This document shows positions 33,549-42,532 of a DNA stretch of 56,859 nt, one piece after another (the first letter of the stretch is position 1; the number at the start of each line of letters is the position of its first letter). The translations under genes and the position numbers were made by a program. Location: the NCBI GenBank assembly GCA_031278095.1, contig JAITLC010000104.1:1-56859 (forward strand), read 5' to 3'. The notes beneath the pieces were generated by a model. That model did not search any database, was not told the origin of the DNA, and was given only the letters and a program-made list of their open reading frames with translations. The stretch comes from Treponema sp. (lineage in GTDB: Bacteria > Spirochaetota > Spirochaetia > Treponematales > Breznakiellaceae).

Positions 33549-35083
33549 GATTTTACCCCCATCATATACTTGCCTACCTCGTTGGGGGTAAGTTCCGGTG
33601 CGGCGGAAATCCGCAGCAGTTCTCCGTTATAGATGACACCGATGGTGTCGGCAAGGTTCATTACCTCATCCAGTTCCAGGGAGATAAGGAGTACCGCCCT
33701 GCCCATGTCCCGTTCGGCTATGATCTGGTTCTGTATGTTTTCTATGGCCCCTATGTCCAGCCCCCGTGTGGGCTGCACGAATATGAGAAGCTGTGCATCA
33801 AGGGATATTTCCCTGGCGACAATGGCTTTCTGCTGGTTTCCCCCGCTCATGGAACGGGTAAGAGTACGGGTACCCTGCCCGCTGCGAATGTCAAAACGGC
33901 GGCTTAAATCTTCCGCATATTTTTTGAAGCCTTCTTCCTGAAGCACCCCCTTCTTCGAAAAAGGAGGAAGATAGTACTGTTTTACCGCAAGGTTTTCCTG
34001 GAGTGTAAAATCGAGAATCACCCCGTATTTTTGTCTGTCTTCGGGGATGTACGCGATGCCTTCTTCGATGCGGCGGCGGATCTTTTCGGCGGTAATATCC
34101 CTGCCGGCAAGACGGATGCTGCCCTTTGAAGGCTTTGCCAGCCCTGCGACGGCATCGGCAATTTCCACTTGTCCGTTGCCCGAAACTCCGGCAATGGCGA
34201 AGATCTCCCCCTTGCGGATGGAGAACGACACGTTTTTTACCACTTCAAACTGGTTTTCGTTCTTCACGCTGAGGCCTTCAACCTCAAGCACAACATCGCC
34301 GAATTTGGGCGGGCTCTTCTCCCGGATAAAACTGACTTCCCGGCCTACCATGAGGTTCGCCATTTCGCGGGTGGAAGATTCGGCAATAGCCAGAACTTCT
34401 ACCAGTTTTCCGCGGCGCAGTATTGCGCAGCGATCCGCGATCTGCTTTATCTCCTCCAGCTTGTGGGTAATAAGGATGATCGTCTTTCCCTTCTTCCGCA
34501 GCTCCCGCATGGTATCAAGGAGAAACTCTATCTCCTGGGGAGTGAGAACCGCAGTGGGTTCATCGAATATCAGTATCTCCGCTTCCCGGTAGAGCATCTT
34601 GAGGATCTCTACCCGCTGCTGAGTGGAAACATTTACTTCTTCTATCTTTTTTTTCGGATTAACCTCAAGGCCGTAAAACCGGGAAAGATCCATAATTTTC
34701 TTTTCCGCACTTTTTATGTCAATATACGGAAAAATCCCCAGGGCCTTTTTTACAGGTTCTATCCCCAGGACAATGTTTTCCGCAATGGTATAATTTGGAA
34801 TAAGTTTAAAATGCTGGTGAACCATGCCGATATTCAGGGCCGCCGCGGCATTGGAGGAGGAAAGGCTGACCTTTTCTCCCCGTACAAAGATTTCGCCTTC
34901 GTCGGGTTCGTACATGCCGAAAAGCATGCTCATCAGCGTGGATTTTCCCGCGCCGTTTTCCCCGAGGAAGGCGAAAATCTCACCTTTTTTAATACTGATG
35001 CTGATATCGTCGTTGGCGGTGATGCCGGGGAAGCGCTTTGTGATGTGCTTCATCTCGACGATATATTCAGCATCGGCAGGCAT
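33545..35083 (-). CDS. nucleoside ABC transporter double ATPase (YufO/PnrC-like)
   Basis: 512 residues with two fused ABC domains. The first has Walker A 'GENGAGKSTLMS' and Walker B 'ILIFDEPTAVLTP'; the second has a degenerate Walker A 'GVSGNGQVEIAD', the signature 'SGGNQQK' and 'LIFVQPTRGLDIGA' at the Walker B site, where the usual DE is replaced. This asymmetry is normal for nucleoside/sugar ATPases of this type. Start at 35083 (MPADAEYIVEMKH) with AAGG seven bases before it; the frame extends upstream but that part overlaps the BMP gene and is not similar to the family. Confidence 0.92.
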   Translation of the reverse strand: MPADAEYIVEMKHITKRFPGITANDDISISIKKGEIFAFLGENGAGKSTLMSMLFGMYEPDEGEIFVRGEKVSLSSSNAAAALNIGMVHQHFKLIPNYTIAENIVLGIEPVKKALGIFPYIDIKSAEKKIMDLSRFYGLEVNPKKKIEEVNVSTQQRVEILKMLYREAEILIFDEPTAVLTPQEIEFLLDTMRELRKKGKTIILITHKLEEIKQIADRCAILRRGKLVEVLAIAESSTREMANLMVGREVSFIREKSPPKFGDVVLEVEGLSVKNENQFEVVKNVSFSIRKGEIFAIAGVSGNGQVEIADAVAGLAKPSKGSIRLAGRDITAEKIRRRIEEGIAYIPEDRQKYGVILDFTLQENLAVKQYYLPPFSKKGVLQEEGFKKYAEDLSRRFDIRSGQGTRTLTRSMSGGNQQKAIVAREISLDAQLLIFVQPTRGLDIGAIENIQNQIIAERDMGRAVLLISLELDEVMNLADTIGVIYNGELLRISAAPELTPNEVGKYMMGVKS

Positions 35084-35099
35084 AATCAACCTTAGACTT

Positions 35100-36227
35100 T
35101 TACAGTCCGGGGAAATTATCCGGCGTATGGCCGTTGAAATTCGCGGCGGGAACGATCTTCCCGGCCCTGAGCAGGTCATAGGCTTCCTTGAGCCTCTCCC
35201 TGGTGTTGGCGGAAAGTCTGCTGCGACCCTCCGCGGAAACATAGCCGGTAGAATCAGTGTCCGCTCCCAGAACCACATTCCGGCCTTTGAAGGTGCCGTC
35301 CTTGATCGCCTGGAGCTGCCGGGTAACGTTAATGTGCGTCACCTTCACTGCCGAGGTAAGCATAATGTTCTCGTTACCCTTGAAGCCGTCGTCGTACTGA
35401 TCCACGTCAACGCCGATGATGTACACATTATTGGCTTCTTTGGCGGCGGTAAAGACGCCGTTACCGGATGCGCCGGCGGCCACAAAGAGAACATCGGCGC
35501 CCTGATTGATCAGGGCCTGGCCTATCACCTTGCCGGTAGCTTCATCGGCAAAACCGCCGACATAGTTGCCGCCAATGACTTTTCCGGTAACATCGGTTCC
35601 CGCATAGGAGGGAAGTTCAACAAGCTGGGCCTTGGCGCCGTAGCGCTTGTTGGCATAAGCCACACCGCTGTTGAAACCAAAATGATAGTTTACTACAGAG
35701 GGGAAGGCCATGCCGCCTACCACCGCCACCTTACCGGCTTTGGTTTCCAGCGCAGCGGCAATGCCGGCAAAGAAGCCCGATTCTTCCTCATGGAACTGCA
35801 TCGAATAGATGTTGTCCAATTCAATGGTATTGCCTTCGGCATCCGCAGGGGCGGTATCGACAAGGATCACCTTCCGATCCGGATTGTCCTGGAGTACGGC
35901 GCCTACCGGGGAAAACTGGAAGCCGGGAAGCACCAGCACGTCATAGTCGGCGATAACATCCCCCACCGCGGTAACCACCTTTGCCATATCCGGTTCCTTG
36001 ATCGAGGTGATCTCGGCCTCGGGATTGATCCTCTTGAATTCCAGGATGCCGTTCCAGCAATCCTGTCCGAAGGAGCCGTCATCCACACCGCTTGTGGTAA
36101 GGATCGCTACCTTGAGGCCGCCTTTAGCGCCGCTTGCGGGAGCAGCATCTTTTTTCCCTCCGGCGAATACCGGAGAGGCAAGCAGGGCAATGAACGCAAG
36201 CACCCCTGCCGTCCGTAATTTCTTCAT
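35100..36227 (-). CDS. BMP-family nucleoside-binding protein (PnrA/TmpC-like)
   Basis: A 375-residue binding protein of the BMP (basic membrane protein) family, whose T. pallidum member TmpC/PnrA binds purine nucleosides. The signal peptide ends VFA-GGKKD, as in other exported proteins here. Family signatures are 'VDDGSFGQDCWNG' (near residue 50), 'VLPGFQFS', and 'DQYDDGFKGNENIMLTSAVK' near 280. ATG 36227 has AAGGAGG six bases upstream; the longer frame to 36311 is not supported. It heads the ABC cassette and lies downstream of PNP and the SDR gene. Confidence 0.93.
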   Translation of the reverse strand: MKKLRTAGVLAFIALLASPVFAGGKKDAAPASGAKGGLKVAILTTSGVDDGSFGQDCWNGILEFKRINPEAEITSIKEPDMAKVVTAVGDVIADYDVLVLPGFQFSPVGAVLQDNPDRKVILVDTAPADAEGNTIELDNIYSMQFHEEESGFFAGIAAALETKAGKVAVVGGMAFPSVVNYHFGFNSGVAYANKRYGAKAQLVELPSYAGTDVTGKVIGGNYVGGFADEATGKVIGQALINQGADVLFVAAGASGNGVFTAAKEANNVYIIGVDVDQYDDGFKGNENIMLTSAVKVTHINVTRQLQAIKDGTFKGRNVVLGADTDSTGYVSAEGRSRLSANTRERLKEAYDLLRAGKIVPAANFNGHTPDNFPGL

Positions 36228-36244
36228 ACTAGTCCTCCTTGAAA

Positions 36245-36260
36245 AAGAAATATATTTCTT
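36245..36260. promoter_or_regulatory. perfect 16-bp palindrome before the BMP gene
   Basis: AAGAAATATATTTCTT is a perfect palindrome 18 bases upstream of the BMP start codon. It overlaps a possible TATATT -10 box on the minus strand. It may be an operator for the transporter genes or a chance AT-rich palindrome. Confidence 0.4.
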
Positions 36261-36262
36261 GC

Positions 36263-36299
36263 GGCTGTTCCAACATGTCAGATTTTGAAACAAGCTCAA
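36263..36299. repeat. family B-like hairpin between the SDR and BMP genes
   Basis: GGCTGTTCCAA pairs imperfectly with TTTGAAACAAGC. It fills part of the only sizeable gap in the ten-gene run and may end part of the upstream transcript. Confidence 0.45.
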
Positions 36300-36330
36300 A
36301 TAATTATACACTAAAAGGATTTTTTTTCAA

Positions 36331-37089
36331 TTAGTCATTGATAAAGCCGCCGTCTACTATGAGCAGATGACCGTTGACAAAACGGGAAGATTCCGAGGCA
36401 AGAAACACAACGGGGCCCTTGAGATCTTCGCCGCTTCCCCAGCGTTTCAGGGGAACTTTTTCCGCAAGCGCCTCCGTGACACCCGGATGGCTGCGGAGCA
36501 GGGCGGTATTGTCCGTCGTCATGAATCCGGGAGCTATGCCGTTGACGTTTATCCCGTACTGACCCCATTCGTTGGCAAGCGCCCTGGTAATCCCCGCAGC
36601 GGCATGTTTGCTTGCAGCATAGGCGCTCACATTTGTACCCCCCAGGCAGGACTGGATCGAGCAGATGTTGATAATCTTCCCGTAACGGCGTTTTATCATG
36701 TCCCTGCCTATGCCCTGGCAGAGGAGATAGAGGGACTTTACATTCACATCGAAGACACGGTCGAGATCCTCCTTTGGATACTCCGCCGCAGGATGTACCG
36801 GGGTAACCCCGGCATTGTTTACCAGTATGTCGATATGCCCAAAGGCCGCCAGGGTCTTTTCCGCAAGCGCCTCCATGGTTTCAGGCCTGGAAAGGTCGGC
36901 CCCTATCCGCTCATAGCGCCTTCCCAGAGAGCGGACGCCTTCTTCCAGTTCCGGCGCCGTTTTGCGGGTAAGGGCGACGATATCCGCGCCCGCCTCCGCC
37001 AATGCAAGAGCCATGGAGAGGCCCAGGCCCTTGTTCGCCCCGGTAACCGCGGCAATCCTGCCTTTTAAGGAAAACTCATCAATAACCAT
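36331..37089 (-). CDS. short-chain dehydrogenase/reductase, KduD-like
   Basis: A 252-residue classical SDR. 'TGANKGLG' at 16-23 is the NAD(P) motif, NNAG at 90-93, and 'YAASKHAAAG' supplies YxxxK. 'NVNGIAPGFMTTDNTALLRS' matches the 2-deoxy-gluconate/5-keto-gluconate dehydrogenase subgroup (KduD/IdnO-like). It therefore probably oxidises or reduces a sugar acid or polyol. The gene starts three bases after the cupin gene. Here it sits between PNP and the nucleoside importer, so a ribose-derived substrate is conceivable. Confidence 0.85.
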   Translation of the reverse strand: MVIDEFSLKGRIAAVTGANKGLGLSMALALAEAGADIVALTRKTAPELEEGVRSLGRRYERIGADLSRPETMEALAEKTLAAFGHIDILVNNAGVTPVHPAAEYPKEDLDRVFDVNVKSLYLLCQGIGRDMIKRRYGKIINICSIQSCLGGTNVSAYAASKHAAAGITRALANEWGQYGINVNGIAPGFMTTDNTALLRSHPGVTEALAEKVPLKRWGSGEDLKGPVVFLASESSRFVNGHLLIVDGGFIND

Positions 37090-37092
37090 CTG

Positions 37093-37557
37093 TTACTCCT
37101 TACGCGGGGGCATGAAAAAATCTTCCGGGGTAAAGGCCGGAGACACGATGCAGGAAACAAGGACAAAATCCCCTTTCGCAATCCTTGTGGTCTGCCAGGT
37201 ATCCGGGGGGATAATTCCGTGAAAACTTTCCCCGGCCTCGGGATTTGATCCGATTATCTGCACAGAAGCCTCCACAGGGCTTTCCCCGCTGCCCCCCAGA
37301 CTCTGCTCCAGAACGCCGCCGGCATGCCATGTCCAGATCTCCGCGGATCTCAGTTTATGCCATGCGGATACTTCTGTATCCCGGAGGAGGTAGTAGATGA
37401 GGCTTGAAGCGGGACGGCTGCCCCCGTATGCCGCAGGCAGGGCGGCGGCAGGAATTTCCAGGCCCCCTCTCCAGACCTCCCTGTACCAGCCTCCTTCGGC
37501 ATGGCTCTTCAACGTGAGTTTTTCTATCCAGTATTCCGCGTGATCCGTAAGATGCAT
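37093..37557 (-). CDS. cupin superfamily protein (DUF985/Cupin_5)
   Basis: A 154-residue single-domain cupin of the DUF985 type. 'HAEGGWYREVWRG' at the N-terminus, 'LIYYLLRDTEVSAWHKLRSA' with 'EIWTWHAGG' in the middle, and 'FHGIIPPDTWQTTR' are its conserved blocks. It is five bases after PNP and three before the SDR gene. Family members bind a metal through histidines and are thought to act on sugar-like molecules; no reaction is established. Confidence 0.85.
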   Translation of the reverse strand: MHLTDHAEYWIEKLTLKSHAEGGWYREVWRGGLEIPAAALPAAYGGSRPASSLIYYLLRDTEVSAWHKLRSAEIWTWHAGGVLEQSLGGSGESPVEASVQIIGSNPEAGESFHGIIPPDTWQTTRIAKGDFVLVSCIVSPAFTPEDFFMPPRKE

Positions 37558-37561
37558 GGTT

Positions 37562-38386
37562 CTATATACGTTTTATGACTTCGGTGAGGAGGAGGCGGAA
37601 CCGTTCTCCCGCCGCGTTGGCAGCCTTGACCACCTCCTCGGCGGTAATCGGCCGGTCAAGGATGCCCGCCGCCAGGTTGGTGATGCAGGAGAGGGCAAGA
37701 ATCTTCAGACCGCAGTGCCGGGCGACAATTGCCTCCGCCACGGTAGACATGCCGACGGCGCTTGCCCCCCAGTTCTGGAAAAGCCTGATCTCCGCCGGAG
37801 TCTCGAAGCTTGGGCCGGAATAACCCAGATAGACGCCTTCCCGAAGCCCCATACCCATATCCTCAGCGGTTTCCCGGCAGAGTTTCAGCAATTCCGGGGT
37901 ATAGATTTTGGACATGTCGGGAAAACGGGGACCAAACTCATCTTCATTCTGCCCGATAAGGGGATTCATGCCGGTAAAATTGATGTGATCGGTGATAAGC
38001 ATGATGTCGCCGGGATAAAATTCCCGTTTCAGACCCCCGCAGGCATTGGTAAGGATCAGGGTGCGGATCCCCAGCTTTGCCATGACCCGTATCGGGTAGG
38101 TAATCTCCCTCTGACTGTAGCCTTCGTAGTAGTGGAAACGTCCCTGCATACAGAGAACCGGTTTTCCGGCAAAGTAACCCAGAATCAGCCTTCCTTCGTG
38201 CCCCGGCGCGGTGCTCCGCATGAAGTGGGGTATCTCCGCATAGGCAATACCGCAGGGCTCTGTAATCTGATCCGCCAGGGGCCCCAGCCCCGAACCCAAA
38301 ACAAGAGCCAGTTCCGGTTTAATGGAAGTCTTGCTGCGGATACCGGCAATAGATTCGTTGACCTTCCCCATCAATTCATTACTCAT
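37562..38386 (-). CDS. punA: purine-nucleoside phosphorylase
   Basis: A 274-residue trimeric-type PNP (inosine/guanosine specific). 'LVLGSGLGPLAD' binds phosphate; 'GHEGRL' (H73-like loop) and 'MQGRFHYYEGYS' are phosphate/nucleoside loops; 'LTNACGGL' and 'SFETPAEIR' hold the ribose and base contacts, with a typical 'EA..A...G' segment near the C-terminus. It cleaves purine nucleosides with phosphate to base and ribose-1-phosphate. AGGAG precedes the ATG. It begins nine bases after the TRAP permease gene and lies upstream of the PnrA-like importer, so salvage and uptake are linked. Confidence 0.95.
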   Translation of the reverse strand: MSNELMGKVNESIAGIRSKTSIKPELALVLGSGLGPLADQITEPCGIAYAEIPHFMRSTAPGHEGRLILGYFAGKPVLCMQGRFHYYEGYSQREITYPIRVMAKLGIRTLILTNACGGLKREFYPGDIMLITDHINFTGMNPLIGQNEDEFGPRFPDMSKIYTPELLKLCRETAEDMGMGLREGVYLGYSGPSFETPAEIRLFQNWGASAVGMSTVAEAIVARHCGLKILALSCITNLAAGILDRPITAEEVVKAANAAGERFRLLLTEVIKRI

Positions 38387-38395
38387 ATATAGCTC

Positions 38396-40333
38396 CTAAA
38401 AAAACTGCGCCAGATACACGGACAGAGCCGGAACATAGGTCACCAGCAGCACAACTGCAAGCTGAATGAGGAGAAAGGGGAACACATAACGGCATATATC
38501 CACGAAAGATCTCTTGAAACGGTAACTTGCCAGGAAGAGGTTGAGCCCTACAGGGGGGGTAAGGAAACCGACTTCAAGATTGGTTATGAAAATGATCCCC
38601 AGATGCACCGGATCCACGCCGTATGCGGCTCCCAGAGGCCCAATCAGAGGCAGTACGATGAGGATTGCACTGAAAATGTCCATGAGACAGCCCACCACGA
38701 GAAGGGCAAGATTAAGCAGGATAAGGAAGGCATATTTGGACTGTATCGTTTGCTGCATCCAGTCCGCCAGGTTTGCCGGCGCGTTGGTATCCACAATATA
38801 GTAGGAAAGAGACTGCGAAAGAGCCAGAATCGCCAGCACCCCGCCGATGATCGGCACCGCCTTGAGGAAAACCCGCGGCACTTCCCGTATGGGAATATCC
38901 CGGTATATGAGAACCTCGGCTATAAAGATATAGATTATTGCCGCAGCCCCAATCTCCACGAGGGAGAGGAAACCGGTAAAGTAGCCTCCCACAAGGAAGA
39001 AGGGAAGAATTATCTCAAGCGCCGACCCCTTGAGGGAGGAAAGGGCATGCTTCACGTTGAAAGGCTCGCGGGGAATCTTCGTCTTAACCGAAATGACAAT
39101 ACCGAAGATGATTACCGCAATTACCAGGATTGTACCGGGGATGATCCCTCCGGCAAGCATCTTGAACACACTGGTTTGGGTCATGGCCCCCACAAGGATC
39201 AGGGGAAGGCTCGGCGGGAAGAGGAGGCCTACACTTCCCACGCTGGTCAAAAGGCCGATGGAAAATTTTTCCGGGTACTTTACATGTTCCGACAGTATCG
39301 AATAGAGAATTCCCCCCAGTGCAAGGATCGTAACCCCAGAAGCGCCGGTAAAGGAGGTAAAGAAGGCGCAGATGATCACCGTGGCAACGATCATCCCGCC
39401 GGGAAGCCAGGAGAAGAGGCGGCGGAAAGCCTTTACCAGCCGTTCTCCGGCGTGGCTTTCCGAGAGAAAGAACCCAACCAGGGTAAAAAGCGGTATGGCG
39501 ATGATGCTGTCGCTGGTCAGGGCGGAGTAAATATCCGTAGCCGCCACATCCACCGGGATAGACGCCGCCTCCAGGAGGATCAGCACAAGACCGCCCATCA
39601 CCACAAAGAGGGAGGTTCCCGCCAGGGCCGCCAGAAGCAGAATGATTACCGCCGGGGTTTTTAGAACAAGGGAAATCTGATGGAGAAACAAAGAAAAATT
39701 TTCCCCCCAGACCGGAATATCAAATTCATAGAAAAACTTGAGAATTGAAGGAATGCTCAAAACCGTTCCCAGTGCAATGGCCGCTACGGGTAAGATCCTC
39801 AGCCGGCCCTTCAAGCCCGTGCGCCTGGAAAAACGAATCGCCATGATCCCATAACCCACCGGAATTACCAGCGCAAAAACCCTGTCCGGAATAAAACCCT
39901 GCAGTTCCCCGTCAAGACCTATCCTGATAAAGGCGGGGCCTGTCCATGCTATGACAGTCAAAATCAGGGTTGAAAGCAGATTGGTAAAGATCTTGATCTG
40001 TTGTTTGAAATTCTCTTTGGAAAAATACTGTACCAGGGCGATGGAAAGATGCTCTTCCTTCCGGGTGGTGATCATCCCTGCCAGCAAACCCGACGCGAGG
40101 AGCAGGTGCATTCCCAGGGCGGAAGAACCGGGAACACCCTTACCGAAGAAGATACGAGCTACCGCCTCGGAAGCGGGAAGCAGAGCCAGAAGAACAAGGG
40201 AAACGATACAAAGCATATTTTCTATCGTGTAGAAAACGCCTCTTGCCCCCCCGGGATGTTCATCCGAACCTGCCTGAACGGGTGAAGGTATGCCTGAAGA
40301 TTCGGTTGATGTTTCAACCGGTTTTTCTGTCAA
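38396..40333 (-). CDS. TRAP transporter fused DctQ-DctM membrane protein
   Basis: A 645-residue fusion of the small (DctQ-like, about 1-200) and large (DctM-like, about 215-645) TRAP membrane subunits. Around 17 hydrophobic segments are present. 'GVDPVHLGIIFITNLEVGFL' then 'TPPVGLNLFLAS' near residue 590 is the DctM signature. The same fusion exists in T. pallidum (TatQM). It uses an ion gradient to import a ligand delivered by the DctP protein. The ATG overlaps the DctP stop by four bases; PNP follows after nine bases. Confidence 0.93.
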   Translation of the reverse strand: MTEKPVETSTESSGIPSPVQAGSDEHPGGARGVFYTIENMLCIVSLVLLALLPASEAVARIFFGKGVPGSSALGMHLLLASGLLAGMITTRKEEHLSIALVQYFSKENFKQQIKIFTNLLSTLILTVIAWTGPAFIRIGLDGELQGFIPDRVFALVIPVGYGIMAIRFSRRTGLKGRLRILPVAAIALGTVLSIPSILKFFYEFDIPVWGENFSLFLHQISLVLKTPAVIILLLAALAGTSLFVVMGGLVLILLEAASIPVDVAATDIYSALTSDSIIAIPLFTLVGFFLSESHAGERLVKAFRRLFSWLPGGMIVATVIICAFFTSFTGASGVTILALGGILYSILSEHVKYPEKFSIGLLTSVGSVGLLFPPSLPLILVGAMTQTSVFKMLAGGIIPGTILVIAVIIFGIVISVKTKIPREPFNVKHALSSLKGSALEIILPFFLVGGYFTGFLSLVEIGAAAIIYIFIAEVLIYRDIPIREVPRVFLKAVPIIGGVLAILALSQSLSYYIVDTNAPANLADWMQQTIQSKYAFLILLNLALLVVGCLMDIFSAILIVLPLIGPLGAAYGVDPVHLGIIFITNLEVGFLTPPVGLNLFLASYRFKRSFVDICRYVFPFLLIQLAVVLLVTYVPALSVYLAQFF

Positions 40334-41358
40334 CGGCTCCTCCGGTAGTTTTCGAGTATTTGGTTGATCCGTTCATACATTTCTTTATTGAAGATGCCTT
40401 TGTTTACCATATCGGGGAGCCTGTCGTACATATCCTGGTACCACAGATTCATCTGATCGGACGTGGCCTGGTTGTAGTGTACCCCGTCCTTTTTCATGGC
40501 TTCAATGGAATCGACCTCCCGTTTCTGGAAAGAATTTTCTATTTCGATTCCCGCTTTGCGGACAATTTCCTGGAGCCTTGCCTGGTGACGCTGGGGAATG
40601 CTCTCCCAGCCTTTCCGGTTCATGAGGATGCCCCCCATAAAGGGCGCCAGATTAATGGAACTCATGTTGCCGGCAATCTTGTAAAGCTGGGTGGCCTGGA
40701 CGGCGATGGGGCTCTGGTAAACCGCATCGATGCGCCGGGAAGCGAGAAACTGGGGAATTTCGTTTATAGTGGCCCCGACCAACTGGAAGCCCATGGCCTT
40801 GAATGCATCGGCAAGCTTCTTGTCCGCTGGGTTGGTGGCTACCTTGAGCTTGCGGAGATCGTCGGGAGTATAGATAGGAGAGCGGGAGAAGATTTTTACC
40901 CAGCCCGCCTTGGCCCATGCGAGGTTTTTGAAGCCCTTTTCTTCAATTTTGGTATCAAGAAAAGGCCTTACTTCCTTTAATACCGCATCAAATTCATCGT
41001 TATCCCGAATCAGGAAGGGTATGGACAGAGCCATGATCTCCGGTGCGATGGAGTAGAGCGCACTGGAGGTGAAGATCGCCGCCTCAAACCGGCCCTGCCG
41101 CAGCCATTTAAGATAGTCATTCTCGGAACCGGCCCGCTGATGGAAGACCTTGAGTTCAACTTCCCCGTTGGTCACCCGGATCCACTCCGCCGCGATGCGA
41201 TCAAGGGTGATCCCCCAGTCCGAATTCCTGGGCAGGGATGAGGCCAGTTTTATCTCCACTTTCTGGGCATAGAGGCCGGTGGACAGGGTAAAACAAAAGA
41301 CAAAAAGGATACAGACTTTTCGGTTTGCAAACCGGTGGAAGTTACTTGTTTTATCCAT
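40330..41358 (-). CDS. TRAP transporter substrate-binding protein, DctP family
   Basis: A 342-residue DctP-type protein with a signal peptide (about residues 1-31, ending LYA). 'FSRSPIYTPDDLRKLKVATN' (about residue 165) contains the conserved arginine that holds carboxylates in most family members, and 'LASRRIDAVYQSPIA' follows. It starts 14 bases after the TatT gene and overlaps the QM gene. T. pallidum TatP, its presumed counterpart, binds TatT rather than working alone. Confidence 0.9.
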   Translation of the reverse strand: MDKTSNFHRFANRKVCILFVFCFTLSTGLYAQKVEIKLASSLPRNSDWGITLDRIAAEWIRVTNGEVELKVFHQRAGSENDYLKWLRQGRFEAAIFTSSALYSIAPEIMALSIPFLIRDNDEFDAVLKEVRPFLDTKIEEKGFKNLAWAKAGWVKIFSRSPIYTPDDLRKLKVATNPADKKLADAFKAMGFQLVGATINEIPQFLASRRIDAVYQSPIAVQATQLYKIAGNMSSINLAPFMGGILMNRKGWESIPQRHQARLQEIVRKAGIEIENSFQKREVDSIEAMKKDGVHYNQATSDQMNLWYQDMYDRLPDMVNKGIFNKEMYERINQILENYRRSR

Positions 41359-41372
41359 AATTAAAACACTCC

Positions 41373-42347
41373 TTATTCATATTCGTAATCATCATCTTCA
41401 TAGGCTTCTTCGCTCCATTCGCCGTTCTCCATGAAGAAATAATCCGAAGTCATGTCAAGAAGCTTTTTAGCCTTCCTCTGGGAGAGGATGTTTACCAGCC
41501 TGTTGGGAGGATCGTCATCGGGATTGATGGCAAGAGCCGCTTCGAGACAGGTTATGAAACTGTTGTAATCCTGGCTGGGAATGGAAACAGACTGCGCATA
41601 GGACACATAGGGTCCCGCAAGCTTGCCCCCCGACTTTTCCAGCGCCCTTTTGAAGTGAATTTCCGCCTTTTCAGGATCGCCCCCCATCGTCACGGGAAGG
41701 GAAGAGTAGGCCAGAAGGTAGAATTCGTCCAGGGCCCCGGAGTTAAAACCGGGATCGAGTTCATAGGCCCTGTCAGCATACCGCAGCAGATCCGGTACCC
41801 TCAGCCCCAGGGAGGAATCGAAGGGATCAAGGGAAAAGGCTGAAAGATAGCCCGCCGCAGTCCAGTAGAGAAAAGCCGTATCCTCCTTCTTCATCTTTGA
41901 AAGAATGGAAGGAAGCCTGTCCCCCGCGCCGGCAAAGCCCGGATACTTCTGTTCAATACCCCGGAAGATAATATCCGCGCCCCGCAGGTACAGCTTCTTG
42001 GCCCTGGCAACCGCATCCTGCCTGTCCTGGAACTGAACCGCAGGCAAAAACTCCGCAGGCCCCTGAACAAAGACATTTGCATACATAATAAAGAGAGAAC
42101 CGGTGGTAAGAATCAGGCCCCTGTGCCCGGGATTCTGATCCAGCAGAGCCTCGTACATCTTGATGGCAAAGGGAAGAGCGTCCCCGACCAGTTCCGGATC
42201 GGAATCGCCGGTAAAAACATCGCTTCCCCCCTCCCCGGTGAGAGCGTCAGAAACCACATTGACCGCCGCCTTGTTGATCGAACAGGCGCCTAAGGCAAAC
42301 AAGACCGGGATACAGAGGCAAAAACGGCACAGGACTTGTATGTTCAT
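41373..42347 (-). CDS. TRAP-associated lipoprotein, TatT family
   Basis: A 324-residue lipoprotein (lipobox LFALGAC) with a solenoid of TPR-like helical repeats, matching the TatT (T. pallidum Tp0956) family, a trimer that binds the TRAP binding protein. Typical pieces are 'GDALPFAIKMYEALLDQNPG' near residue 60, 'AIKMYEAL' and 'EKAEIHFKRALEKSGGKLAG' near 225. Start ATG 42347 has GGAGTG six bases before it. It is the first gene of the TRAP-PNP-BMP run. The tail is strongly acidic (EEAYEDDDYEYE). Confidence 0.9.
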   Translation of the reverse strand: MNIQVLCRFCLCIPVLFALGACSINKAAVNVVSDALTGEGGSDVFTGDSDPELVGDALPFAIKMYEALLDQNPGHRGLILTTGSLFIMYANVFVQGPAEFLPAVQFQDRQDAVARAKKLYLRGADIIFRGIEQKYPGFAGAGDRLPSILSKMKKEDTAFLYWTAAGYLSAFSLDPFDSSLGLRVPDLLRYADRAYELDPGFNSGALDEFYLLAYSSLPVTMGGDPEKAEIHFKRALEKSGGKLAGPYVSYAQSVSIPSQDYNSFITCLEAALAINPDDDPPNRLVNILSQRKAKKLLDMTSDYFFMENGEWSEEAYEDDDYEYE

Positions 42348-42376
42348 GGGACACTCCATTTTGTCGTGGCTTTCTC

Positions 42377-42405
42377 AGAATAAACTATAAAAATGTGAAA
42401 TTCAA
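42377..42405 (-). promoter_or_regulatory. candidate promoter of the TRAP-PNP run
   Basis: On the minus strand TTGAAT (42405-42400), a 17-base spacer and TATTCT (42382-42377). The transcript would start near 42370, 23 bases before the TatT ATG. Both boxes match consensus at four of six positions. Confidence 0.4.
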
Positions 42406-42496
42406 CTATGCAATGTCAATAACGAGGGAAAAGATCACCGTGGTGAATTTAACTGGTGAACGTATCACTTAAACGGCATAGAGGCAATGCGCCTTG

Positions 42497-42525
42497 TTGA
42501 CAAAAACAATTTTCTCCGGTATCGT
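42497..42525 (+). promoter_or_regulatory. sigma-70 promoter of the CbiM/DUF4198 leader RNA
   Basis: TTGACA (42497-42502), an exact 17-base spacer and TATCGT (42520-42525). Expected start at about 42532, the first base of the hairpin described in the next entry. The -35 is perfect, the -10 moderate. Confidence 0.55.
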
Positions 42526-42532
42526 ATCAATG

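Noticed and set aside
35084-35278. N-terminal extension of the double ATPase by 65 codons
   Set aside because: The extension overlaps the BMP gene, is rich in Arg and Pro and unlike ABC proteins; the ATG at 35083 has a proper ribosome site.
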